Positions 24,566-35,200 of a stretch of 64,000 bases of DNA are shown in pieces. A model generated the notes under the pieces. The model searched no databases and had not been told where the DNA came from. It was given only the letters and a program-made list of their open reading frames with translations. Origin of the DNA: Drosophila miranda (lineage: Eukaryota > Arthropoda > Insecta > Diptera > Drosophilidae); the NCBI RefSeq assembly GCF_003369915.1, contig NC_046673.1, positions 9,346,001-9,410,000 on the forward strand. Direction: 5' to 3'. Each line of letters opens with the position of its first letter. The first letter of the stretch is position 1. A program made the position numbers and the translations under genes.

Positions 24566-25414
24566 TGTTATGATCCGCCTCTTTGCCACCCTGGCCTATC
24601 GTTCCCAGCTAGCTCACGGGAAAGTCAGGGGTGCTTCCGACCCGATAAGCCAGGGGACGGATTGAACAAAACAAAAAAACATACAAAAAAAACAAATCTA
24701 ATTTATAGGACAGACTTGTCCTCGTTGGCACTTTCGTCAGCGGGGATAGTTGGTTTCGTTATCCCTAGCAGGGTCCCACCCTTCCATGAGCGCCACCTTT
24801 TGAATTCGCTCCCTTTTCATATTCAGGGTAGGGTCCCGCTCTTCTTCTCGCTCTCGTCCCACCCAACTACCGTTTTCTATTCACTCATGACTCTTTTCAA
24901 ATTTTCATTTTTATATCCATTATATTTTCATATTTAACTTGAACATTATTAATTAATAATCTAGGTTTATATAAAGGAAACAAATACTAACACAAAAATA
25001 CTAACAACAAAATAAACCCTATTTCGGCCGAATTGGCAGCCCCCTTTGATAAAAGTTGTTGCTTCCTGATGCTTGCTGATGTTTACGTTTGATCGTGGTG
25101 TTTTTTTATATGATCGTGATATATTGTTTAATTGTGGGTCGGACGGGTGTAGATGTGCGAAATGTGGTGATGTTATGTGATGTGTTATGAATGAGGGTAT
25201 ACATGCGTGGGTTGTGTGTGATGTGGGTGGATGAAGGTGGGTGTGTGTGAATCGTGTGTGTGTATTTCTGCTTTGAAGTCCGGATTCTTTCCCCGGGGGG
25301 GGGGGGGGCTGGTGTGTGGGGACAGAAACGTGTCTCCAGTCGGTGCTCCGCTGACGGTTCCTTGGGGCCGGTGCTCCGCTGACGGTTCTCGCATCAGTTT
25401 TCCGGCCTGGCCAG
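24566..25414 (-). repeat. 3' LTR, truncated (849 bp)
   Basis: It matches 29225-30063 of the full LTR with a few substitutions, a 5-bp insertion near 24,828 and a longer G run (14 against 9) near 25,300. It ends at CCTGGCCAG, where pol sequence begins. Confidence 0.9.
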
Positions 25415-26707
25415 GGCTGCATTGCACAACCCGAAGGGCATCGATTTAAATTGATAGAGTGGTCTGCCCGGCACCGTGAATGCTGTGTACGTCCGACTTT
25501 CAGGCTCCAGCTCTATCTGCCAAAATGCGTGCTTTAAATCGATGCTGCTGATGTACACCGTATCCTCTACGCGGCTCAGAATTGACTCGATGCTCTGCAG
25601 CGGGTAAGCATCCTTCACGGTTAATTTGTTTAGTTTCCGCGCATCCAGACACAATCGGTTTTTTCCCGGCTTACGTACCAGCGTCACGCGGTTGCTCCAC
25701 GGGCTCTCGCTGGTTTCGATGACTCCGAGGCGCAACATTTCGTCCCCCTCGGCAAACAACAGCTCTTGCACCGCGGGAGACACCGGGTAGAATCGCTCCT
25801 TTACGGGTACGGCTCCCTCGATTAATTGAATTTCGTGCCTTTCGAGCGTCGTTCTTCCCAAACCATGTGTGTCGAATGCCCTGAAGTTGTTCTTCACCTG
25901 GTCCAGACGTGTCTGCTGCGTGTGCGTCAATTCGTGCGGTTCCGTTGGTCTACTCCTAGTCAGCACCTCAGCATCAATTTCGGCTAATTCCTTGTGTCGT
26001 TCTAGGCCTACTATATGCGGAGCCAGACCAAACTTCAGCCAGAAATCGACCCCTAGGTACAGCGGTTGTTTCAGCGAGGGACACAGGAACAACTCCATAG
26101 TCTGCTTCTGGCCTCCATACGTCATTACTGTCGACACATGTCCCAGTATTTTATGAGGAGTGCCGCCCGCTGTTTGTACTGAGAATTTCTTTATGTCTTG
26201 AAGTTTCAGCTCCAATTCTCCTATCAGTTCCAGGCCACCTTTCCCCAGAAGGCTCACCGATGCCCCTGTATCCAGTAGTCCCATCAGCGTCCTCGGGCCC
26301 AACTTCACTCGTGCGAATGGCCTGTCATCCTGACGAATTGCCGAGTGGACTGCAGCACACACCTGGAGCCGCCTTCTCTTTCGCCCCTGAAACCTGTCCC
26401 GAGCCCGCTGTGCTCTGACTGCTCCCGTTCGGATACTCTCATCGAGTTCGTCCCCCATTATCCGATTCCTGGCCTGTTCGTACTGCCGCTGTCTTTCCTT
26501 TATCGGCTTGCGCTCGGACCATCTAGCTTCGGGTAATACCGCTTGGTTAACCTTATATATGGTAGTGTAAATATTCTTATTGCTACTTCTTTCCTTAGGG
26601 GTATCTAATTTAACGTTGGAGGGCCTATCTATTGGCTGCTTCGCGGCGACGTGGAACTCGACTCCTCCAATTGCGTCGTGCTCCTTTTCGCGTTTCCCGG
26701 CCGACAT
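25415..26707 (-). pseudogene. pol of the LTR element, truncated (protease and start of reverse transcriptase)
   Basis: The frame opens at 26707 and overlaps the end of gag by 79 bases in another phase, so pol was probably made by ribosomal frameshifting. The aspartic protease active site DTGAS is clear at about residue 150. The reverse-transcriptase start follows: a KPG...CLDARKLN block, a SSIDLKHAFWQI block and PFGLCNA. The sequence then runs into LTR at 25414. The YxDD catalytic block, RNase H and integrase are all missing. The frame is otherwise free of stops up to the break, in keeping with a recent insertion. Confidence 0.88.
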
Positions 26708-28134
26708 TTAGGACATTTAGGGAGGATGACCCCGGCCAGCCCGCACTTGTAGCAGAACAGGTTACGTACGGCCGACTCACACTCAAAATAGGTGTGACCC
26801 GGCTGAGCGCAATTCCAGCACTTCAGCTGGGTGCGGTCGCCTCCGGATTCCCTCGTCCTATGGACAGCATCCAATGCCTCGGTCTGTTCCTCCGGGTCGT
26901 GAGTGTTCGCATCCAATTCATGTACTTTGTGATCTTCCCTGCGCCTACTACCCCCATGGTCTGGACCGCTCCTTGTCCATCGCGTCGCCAGCAGTTTCTC
27001 GGCGTCCGCACACTCTTCTCGCACCTTCTGGAGATTTGGTATCTGCATTGGATAAATCACCCTCGAAATTGCATCCCTAATATTGATCTTTATGATCTTT
27101 ATTAGATCATAATCCGAGAACGGATTCAGCAATCTCGACCTCAACACCAACATCTCCTGGATGTACTGGTCCGCCGACTCCCCGTGGCGTTGTCGGCGTT
27201 CCCTGAGCTCTTGCTCTCGCTCGAACTCTGTCCGACGAACTTGAAACTGCTGCTGGAGACCATATCTCAGATTCGGCCAGTCCGGCATTCCTACCGTCCG
27301 CACATGCATCCAGTACCAATCCCTTGCGTGGCCACTGACCAATGTGTGAAAGGCTTTCAACACCTCCGCCCACGGTACCTGGTACGACGTCTGTAGATGC
27401 TCCACCCGGAATATGAATTCCGCCACGGGCATCCCCTTTGGATCGCCGTCGAAGCTAAGTCCCCATCTTCGTATCTGCACTTGCTCCTGCCTAGCCTCTC
27501 CGAAACTCGGTCGATTCCTGTTAGGGTTTGCTCCTGCGCCCATCCCGTTGAACAGCCACTCCTCCACGGGTCTCTGATCGGCTTGGGTCCTCTGATCGGC
27601 CTCCAATGTTCGGTTGTCCACGAACAAGTGCGTTGGATGTGCTTGCTGGTTCCCGGGTGCTTCCTGTTGACCTCCTCCCAGACTGGTTGCATTTGATCCC
27701 CGATTCCTTCCATTCGCATCACTCGCCGTTCGCTCCGCTTTTAACGAACCCACCACAGCGTTGATCTCTCGCATGAACTCTAGCATGTCTGCTTGCATTG
27801 ACGATCTCAGCGCTTCCATTTGCTGCCCGAGCGACGCTCGGTAGGTCTCCTGTGCTTGGGCTAAGGCTGCGTTCACGGCTGAGCTTAACTCGGACGGTAA
27901 CACCAGGTCCTTACGGGTTCGCTGTTGACCTCCTACCGCTCCGGCTTCTGGGTCCTCTTGGTACAACCCCGCATGTACGTTTTCCGCCACTTGCGACGGC
28001 CCTTCCAGCCTACTGCCGGCTTTACCGTCCTGGGACCGAGTCGTCGGCATGTTGTACGGCTGGTACCTGCGCTGTGCCTCTGGGCTACGCCTTGTCTTCC
28101 CCGACCCTTTAAAAATCTCCGGGTCACTCATCAA
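26629..28134 (-). CDS. gag polyprotein of the LTR element (501 aa)
   Basis: A complete open frame. It has a Gln-rich N-terminal third, a capsid-like retrotransposon gag domain at about residues 225-340 (core LSFDGDPKGMPVAEFIFRVE, then HARDWYWMHV), and two zinc-knuckle motifs near residues 439-476. The first knuckle is canonical CCHC (CWNCAQPGHTYFEC). The second, CYKCGLAGVILPKC, has Val in place of the His. Gag would form the particle that packages element RNA. The frame is intact, so it could still be expressed from the complete 5' LTR even though pol is broken. Confidence 0.88.
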   Translation of the reverse strand: MMSDPEIFKGSGKTRRSPEAQRRYQPYNMPTTRSQDGKAGSRLEGPSQVAENVHAGLYQEDPEAGAVGGQQRTRKDLVLPSELSSAVNAALAQAQETYRASLGQQMEALRSSMQADMLEFMREINAVVGSLKAERTASDANGRNRGSNATSLGGGQQEAPGNQQAHPTHLFVDNRTLEADQRTQADQRPVEEWLFNGMGAGANPNRNRPSFGEARQEQVQIRRWGLSFDGDPKGMPVAEFIFRVEHLQTSYQVPWAEVLKAFHTLVSGHARDWYWMHVRTVGMPDWPNLRYGLQQQFQVRRTEFEREQELRERRQRHGESADQYIQEMLVLRSRLLNPFSDYDLIKIIKINIRDAISRVIYPMQIPNLQKVREECADAEKLLATRWTRSGPDHGGSRRREDHKVHELDANTHDPEEQTEALDAVHRTRESGGDRTQLKCWNCAQPGHTYFECESAVRNLFCYKCGLAGVILPKCPKCRPGNAKRSTTQLEESSSTSPRSSQ

Positions 28135-29224
28135 CCAATTTTCCTAACGTACTCCTTTCCTTCGTCTATTCCCTATTTACTTAACTATCTTGGTGATAAA
28201 TAAATTGGATTGTTTATTATCTGACTACCCTACTCCACTAAACACCTAGTTCCTGGCTAATTAATCCTCAATACCTTCAATCGTAAGGAGAAAACAAATA
28301 AATAAATAGTGCAATAAATAAATAAGCGAATAATTAATTCCATGTTTAGATAACCAAATAAATAAATTTAAATACATAAATCGGTTAATTTAAATCAATA
28401 AATTGATAAATCTAAATATCTAAATTGATTCAATCAAATAAATAAACACCTACATCTACAATTAATCGCCTAATTAAATGCAACACTAAATAACTAAATA
28501 CTTCCTCTCCCAAACAAATACTCTTTTCCCGATGACTTGCCTAATGCCTACTTCTAAAATTGCTTTTAAACAATGCTAGCGAGAATCGTCAGTCCTCAAA
28601 AAAAAAATGATTTCCCTTTGGGTTTTCTTGCTTCGGCTTTCCAATAGTCTGCTAAATCACTAACAAAAAAAACATATAATTCCCAAACTGCTTCAGACAA
28701 AAATTCACCTTTAATTTGTTTGGTGGGACGAGAGACAACTGCATTAATTGTTTTGCAGGTGAGCGGACTCCCTTCTTTTCCCCTTGCTATTTACCTTCGC
28801 TTACTTTTTCTAAGTGCCAACTCCCTTCGCTGTTTCCTCCCTCAGATCACCGTGGATCCCCCAGAATCGGACAACGACGTTAATGCCTCTGGACATAACC
28901 CGGACCACGACTCGACAGATCCTCCGGCACCTCTTCCTCTTTTCAGATCCAGACAGCGAGCTCCACGAGTCGGACAACGAGGCTACTACCACCTGGTAAT
29001 ACCTGGACCACAACTCGGGACACACACTTCCTTCCCTTCTACCTCCGATACATAACTATCATGTCCATTTTCCTCTCTTCTACTCATCTCAGCGGCTACG
29101 ACGGCTAGGATTTATTCCCGGCTCGCGGACCGGCTGAGATTCGTTCTACCAGGGTTCCATTTTACACCGGGTCTTTAAGACTCGCGTTTAAAATCGATCC
29201 CTTCTATTACCATTGGGCGCCATT
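28135..29224 (-). other. Leader region of the LTR element with tRNA-Lys primer-binding site
   Basis: It lies between the 5' LTR and gag. The primer-binding site (TGGCGCCCAA, read on the - strand from 29222) starts two bases inside the LTR end. The rest is AT-rich (28200-28560) with no believable coding frame. Packaging signals would be expected here but cannot be identified by eye. Confidence 0.7.
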
Positions 29225-30358
29225 TGTTATGATCCGCCTCTTTGCCACCCTGGCCTATCGTTCCCAGCTAGCTCACGGGGAAGTCAGGGGTGTTTCCGAC
29301 CCGATAAGCCAGGGGACGGATTGAACAAAACAAAAAAACATACAAAAAAAACAAATCTAATTTATAGGACAGACTTGTCCTCGTTGGCACTTTCGTCAGC
29401 GGGGATAGTTGGTTTCGTTATCCCTAGCAGGGTCCCACCCTTCCATGAGCGCCACCTTTTGAATTCGCTCCCTTTTCATATTCAGGGTCCCGCTCTTCTT
29501 CTCGCTCTCGTCCCACCCAACTACCGTTTTTTATTCACTCATGACTCTTTTCAAATTTTCATTTTTATATCCATTATATTTTCATATTTAACTTGAACAT
29601 TATTAATTAATAATCTAGGTTTATATAAAGGAAACAAATACTAACACAAAAATACTAACAACAAAATAAACCCTATTTCGGCCGAATTGGCAGCCCCCTT
29701 TGATAAAAGTTGTTGCTTCCTGATGCTTGCTGATGTTTACGTTTGATCGTGGTGTTTTTTTATATGATCGTGATATATTGTTTAATTGTGGGTCGGACGG
29801 GTGTAGATGTGCGAAATGTGGTGATGTTATGTGATGTGTTATGAATGAGGGTATACATGCGTGGGTTGTGTGTGATGTGGGTGGATGAAGGTGGCTGTGT
29901 GTGAATCGTGTGTGTGTATTTCTGCTTTGAAGTCCGGATTCTTTCCCCGGGGGGGGGCTGGTGTGTGGGGACAGAAACGTGTCTCCAGTCGGTGCTCCGC
30001 TGACGGTTCCTTGGTGCCGGTGCTCCGCTGACGGTTCTCGCATCAGTTTTCCGGCCTGGCCAGTACCGGGATGCTGCTGCCGATGTCCGCCGCTTCTGCT
30101 GATGTTGATGCCTGCCGCTGATGTCTTGGTGGGATCGTCGTCTCAACGATCACCGATTTTGTTTCCTTTTTTTCTTTCAGGGCACGTGCGGCCTCCACTA
30201 TTCTCCACCGGAAACTCTCTCTTTTTTTTCTTCCTCGCCCCGTTTCCTTTTCTCCCACGCAACTCTGCCACTGCTTCCCAGGATCCACTATAGATGCCGC
30301 TGTCTCTTTCTTCTCCAGCCCTGATACCTATCGGCTCTCTCCAAAACCGCCCATAACA
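29225..30358 (-). repeat. 5' LTR, complete (1,134 bp)
   Basis: It begins TGTTATG and ends CATAACA, a perfect 7-bp terminal inverted repeat. It is the full-length copy of the LTR and is read on the - strand. Confidence 0.92.
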
Positions 30359-30405
30359 AGGCGTTTAATCCAGATCTCTGGATCCTCGCTGGGCAGACGC
30401 ATCTC

Positions 30406-30747
30406 TCTGAAATAAAAGGCATTGCTTCTTTCCCTGTGATCGTCAATAGCGAAAAATAGCTACCCCTGGCCCCCGGGCCATGCTAAAACACGAACGTCTT
30501 AACACCCAAGGATCCCTCAGGTATCCACTCACTGATACGAGGGATACGGGTGCCAGCCAGCACCCTGCATCAGATAACATAGGGCTTGGGGCATGCGGCA
30601 TAGGGCGGATATTGTGGATCTTGTGCATGTCAACCACATTTTCCATGATGCGCCCAAAGCAAAGAGGTAGTGCGCACGCTGATTCAAACTGTCAACGTCT
30701 CGGCCGACATTCGGGATTTTCAGCCAGATATAAACGGGATTCCACAC
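30406..30747 (-). pseudogene. Candidate small gene, copy B, last exon split by the LTR element
   Basis: The exon 30747-30533 matches copy A exon 20877-20678 but has 5 more codons near 30,670-30,685. The donor and intron are conserved. The last exon starts at 30406 and is interrupted after 44 bases by the retrotransposon at 30358; its final 26 or so bases lie on the far side of the element at about 24538-24565. If the gene is real, the C-terminus after EIWIKRL is replaced by LTR-derived codons. The call depends on copy A being a true gene. Confidence 0.3.
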
Positions 30748-31465
30748 CTCCAAGAGAGCCTATGCACTCTTTACATTAGATGAGATTTAATAAAAAAAAG
30801 GGTTTATTTTGCAATAATGAATAAAACCAGTTAGGTGCAGTTACTACTACAGACATGGGTAGACTTGGGTAGACATGGGTAGGGGTAAAGAGTATCCGTA
30901 AGTACATACAAGGATTAGGTTTACTCGATATGCTCTAGGCCTAGATTAGTTAGGTTGGTATGGTTTATTCGACTAATTGTAGAAACACTTAACTAAATTC
31001 GGGGAGGAGCTATCGGGGGATATACCCGTACACACAATATATCCTTAACGCTAGTAAGCTACTTAGCTCCTATGTATTCAACTAAAATATAGACAAAACA
31101 TGGGCACAAATTACATGATAGGTATTTGCATTGGTACACTCAAGACTAGACTATACAAATGGGAGGGGGCGGGGGGCGCTTATGATGGGAAGTCCTTAGG
31201 TGGTTACTTGTGAGTGTTTTCGTGTGCTGAATGTGTGACTAGTATTCGTTGAGACTTGGCTTATGAGTAGGATCTGCTACAGTTACGATTGTTGTCTGGC
31301 ATGGAGCGAGCACTGGGTTGGGGGCCCATCTCAATTGCTTGGCTGAGCTGGAGCCGGAGCTGAAGCGACGGGAACGGAAACGGGAGTGGGAATGGAAACG
31401 GGTACTGGAACCGAACCCGAACCCGATCCCAAAGCCGAACCCGATTCCGACTGTTGTCTACGCGG

Positions 31466-32201
31466 TCAAGCGACAATATCGCTACCGGGATTGTAGCCAA
31501 AGTAGTTGAGATTGAACTCATCGCTGAAAAGCACCTCCTCCTCGGAGGGTTCCACCTGGTGCGACATCTGAATGCCCAGCTCCATGGGATCGATCTCGGT
31601 GATATAGTACTGCGAGTGCGAGTGGGTCAGGCTGTTGATATTGCCGCTGTTCATGTGTATCCCGCTGCCCACGCCATGCTGCTGCTGCCTCAGACCGCTC
31701 TCCGTGACAACGACGTCCTTGTGTATGGGATTGAGATAGTCTTCTGGTTGGGAGCAAACAGGAGCAGGCACAGGAAGAGAAGGAGAAGCAAACCATGTTA
31801 GGTTCCGCATTGCTGGCCAACCTGTCAAGTTACACTCACCATTGTCCAGCAGCACGTCGTGATAGGTGCTGATAATGGAATTCACCGACTGCACCTCCAC
31901 CTCGCGATGGATGCCGTTTAAAATCTGGCCGGCCGTCTTGCGCAGCTCGTCGTCGCTCAGCAGATCATTGAAGGGCAGCAGTCTCTGGTGATGATGGTGA
32001 TGATGATTGGAGTGGTGGTGCGACTGTCCTGCTGTTGACTCATTCGCCGTACTTGAGGAGTGTTGCAGCATCTCCTGCGTGAGTGTGGCAGCTGCCACAG
32101 CGGCCTCATCGTACAGGCAGCCATTGCTCGTTTGATGTAGTCCCTGCCCCTGTCCCTGTTGCGGCGAGTGGCAATTCTGTTGCTGGTGCTGCTGTTGTTG
32201 C

Positions 32202-32233
<32 letters not shown>

Positions 32234-35200
32234 CTGTTGCTGGAGTTGCTGCTGATGCTGTTGGATGCGTTCCCGGTTGATGGACTCCATTTTGAAGAAC
32301 AAATCCAGTCGTTGCTTCTTCTACAAAAAACGAAAGAATTAGAGCTGCCTCGACTTGAGATGCAGGACTCCACTTACGTGCTCCCAAGCCAAGACGTTCT
32401 CGGCCGAATCCCCGCTGGAGATGGCCCACAAGTGGCCAGCGCCCTGGGGCGCCTTTACTCCCTTGCGGAAGTGCGGATTGATGGATAGATTGTGTCGCAC
32501 CGAGTTCTTCCAGCGGTCATCGTTCGATTTGTAATACGGAAAGCGATCGCTGTGGAATGATAAAGAAAGGGATTGAGATGAAATACTGTATGGTATATAT
32601 ATTTAAAGTGCGAAGACTGGACTGAGACATCGATTTTCATGAACTTTTGATGGGTTACTCGTACACAATTCATTCACATTCAGATCATACGAGTAGATAC
32701 ACAGTCCTTCCTTGATATCTGCATATGAGAGCAGGTATACCAGGATTGGTTAGCAATTTCCAACCCCATCCGGTGGTCAGGCGGCCCAAAACTTTGTTGA
32801 CCAATTGCAATTAAATTGTTCAGCAGCAGGAGGTGGCGCCCAGCCAATCCGGATCGGAAGGCGGGCATGGGAAAGCCAATTTACACGGAACACGTCATCG
32901 CACAGCACAGCACTGCGGCAGACGCGCACACAGACCCACAGACGTACAGCTGAATAGGAATACGGACACGGACACGGACATGGACATGGACACGGGCACT
33001 GACAGGGACATGGACATGGACAGGGACAGCGCCACTGGCACTGGCACAAATTATGCGTCGTTTTTATTCACCTCTCTTTTATTCTTTCTCCCGTTTCCCA
33101 GTCACGAACAGGCAGGCCATTCGGAGCAGTACGTACGTATACACATACATACAGTGTAAGTGTATGGCTATGGCAGTGGCAGTGGCAGGTGGAAGTGGAA
33201 CCACCACCATTGATAGACCCGCCATCAGTCCAACACAAACCCCCTGCCCCCAGCTCCGGCCAGGCCATTTTGCCCAGATGTAAAAAGGAAACAACGACGA
33301 CCGGAAAGGACATCGCGTGCCATGCCGGGCGGGCTCCCACTCTCCTCTGGGATGGGATGGAATGGGATGGAATGGGATGGGGGTTTCCTTTTTAGAGTAT
33401 GGGTGTACGACCGTTGGGTGGTGGATCGGGTCGGGTTGGGCCGGGGCAACAAAATGGAAAGTATTTCAAATTACGGCACAGCCATAGCTCAGAGCGGGGG
33501 ATGGAAGACACGCGCCGCTTGAGGAGAAGGAGAAACCAACCCCCGCAGAAGGGATCTATGTGCTATGTCATTGGTTAACTGCCAGTGCCCGTGCCCCTGT
33601 CTCTGCCCCTGCCTCTGTCCCCATCCATTCTACGCCCACGTAGAGTTGAAAAGCAATCCAAAAAATTTCAGCACGCGAGCCCCAAAGGAGGAGGCCAACA
33701 ACATCCTACCACCACTCCACACCAGGACGGGGGTATTGGGCTGCAGTCGAGTCCCCCTATTACGGCTCCTTCTATTTCTTGGTTTTTCGCTTTTCTTCCG
33801 TGTATTTTCCGTATTTTCCTAGTGTTTTTTTTTGTTTTTGTTTTGGGCACGGGAAAATGACGACTCATAAATGAAGTGAAATGAATTATAGAGAAATTCA
33901 TGGCGGACTGACGCTCCGTCTTGTTTGGCTGACTCTTTGGGGGGGGGGGGTGGGGGGTGGGGGCTGGAGTCCTTAATGACCCCTTGGTAATGTCCTGATA
34001 GCTCCCCATATACGTATGTGCACAGATATCATACTAAATGACTTAGATATCTTCTTTTTTTGTATATGGCACGCAGTCCCGTCATGACGCATCAAACAGC
34101 GAAGTCAAATGATGTGGCACTTGAAATTGCTCCGGGAACGGCGGGATCGGAGGAGCCCTGGCTATCCGTATACCCCTTTCTCTGAAGCAGAAGGGTAGGC
34201 AAATGAAATTAGACCCATTCCAACCAGAATTAGAATGGCTTCGCTTGGATTGCAATGGTTAGGGGCTGGGCTGGTATGAGCGATGGTGGAAAACCATCCG
34301 TCCCATCTGGATTCCTTCTTATGCCGTATATTCAATCATCACATCATAAAGTTCTGTTTTATACTCAAATCATTTGTTTTTCGAACATTTTGGCCTTCAT
34401 TGTGATCCAATTTGGTCACCTTAAGATCCAGTTTAATGGAACTCAATGAATTCGAGTCTTGAGATGCCTGATCAATATTTAATGTACTATTTTTGAATAT
34501 ACCTATATATTTCAAGGATACAATTTTATTCCTAAAGGATCCTAAAAATTATAAGACTTTCCTGTTAAGGGGAGGGAGCTTCCCGTTCTAACACCCAAAA
34601 GTTGCCACAATTTCAGTCATTTCTTTTCGATACAAAATTGTTAAATTTTGAAATATTTTGTAATGAAAAAATTGAATTTATTAGTTCTTTTAGTTACAAA
34701 TAAAACCGACCAAAAAGTTTTAGCAGAATACTTTATTTTAGTTAATTTTTGGGCCTTAGAAAGGGAACCTCCCCTTAAGAATAGACGCGTAATTTTAATC
34801 TGTTTGCTTTAATAAATAAATACAAAAATTACCATGAATTTATACTTTTTTTTAATGGCCAATTTGTGTATCAAAGATTTGTGGATTAGCCGCGTAATCA
34901 CTGCCCTGCCCAGAATGTCATAGCATTTATCCATCATCTGTAATCTGCAGAGTTCATAGTTCATACTTGGCCCTTCCTTAGAGTGCACCTTCCAAGTTCT
35001 TTTCCATCAGAAAAAAGTTGTTGAAGCTTGAAGTTATTGGCGAAATAAACTGTCACCATTATTGGCCATGCCTGGTCGAAGGCACTTGTAAATTTGAAAA
35101 CATTAAGTCAGGCATTGATGTTGGTATAGTTTATGGTATCTGCATGTCTGTTTGGGCTTAATCATGGACTTAGTCAATCGATGGGCCTACACAAGAACCG

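Larger units (their letters stand above)
24566..30358 (-). mobile_element. Ty3/gypsy LTR retrotransposon, Osvaldo/Ulysses-like, internally deleted
   Basis: The element reads right to left. Its 5' LTR is 29225-30358 (1,134 bp, ends TGTTATG/CATAACA). Next come a primer-binding site next to it (TGGCGCCCAA, matching tRNA-Lys), a leader of about 1.1 kb, gag, and the start of pol, which stops abruptly at 25415. The 3' LTR remnant (24566-25414) lacks the part equal to 30064-30358. One deletion therefore removed the rest of pol and the first part of the 3' LTR. Flanking AGGC target duplicates are intact. The two LTRs differ by only a handful of substitutions and two small indels over about 840 bp, so insertion was recent. 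The family call rests on the LTR length, tRNA-Lys primer site, 4-bp duplication and gag/pol layout. The copy cannot supply its own reverse transcriptase. Confidence 0.9.
22009..31878. repeat. Tandem duplication 1, copy B, interrupted by an LTR element
   Basis: This is the second copy of 17952-22008. Its homology runs 22009-24565, is broken by the retrotransposon at 24566-30358 with one 4-bp target duplicate, and resumes to 31878. From there the forkhead gene continues into unduplicated sequence. Copy B therefore holds the ancestral gene order, apart from the insertion. Confidence 0.95.

Noticed and set aside
24444-24665. 73-codon + strand frame, MTAENSSYFVIRG...
   Set aside because: In copy A a one-base difference in an A run breaks it. 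In copy B its end is LTR sequence, and it overlaps the - strand exon pair. Kept only as an alternative to the candidate small gene.
32955-33030. Regular hexamer array considered as a CRISPR or telomere-like array
   Set aside because: Units are 6 bases without spacers, and the setting is a fly intron; it is a microsatellite.
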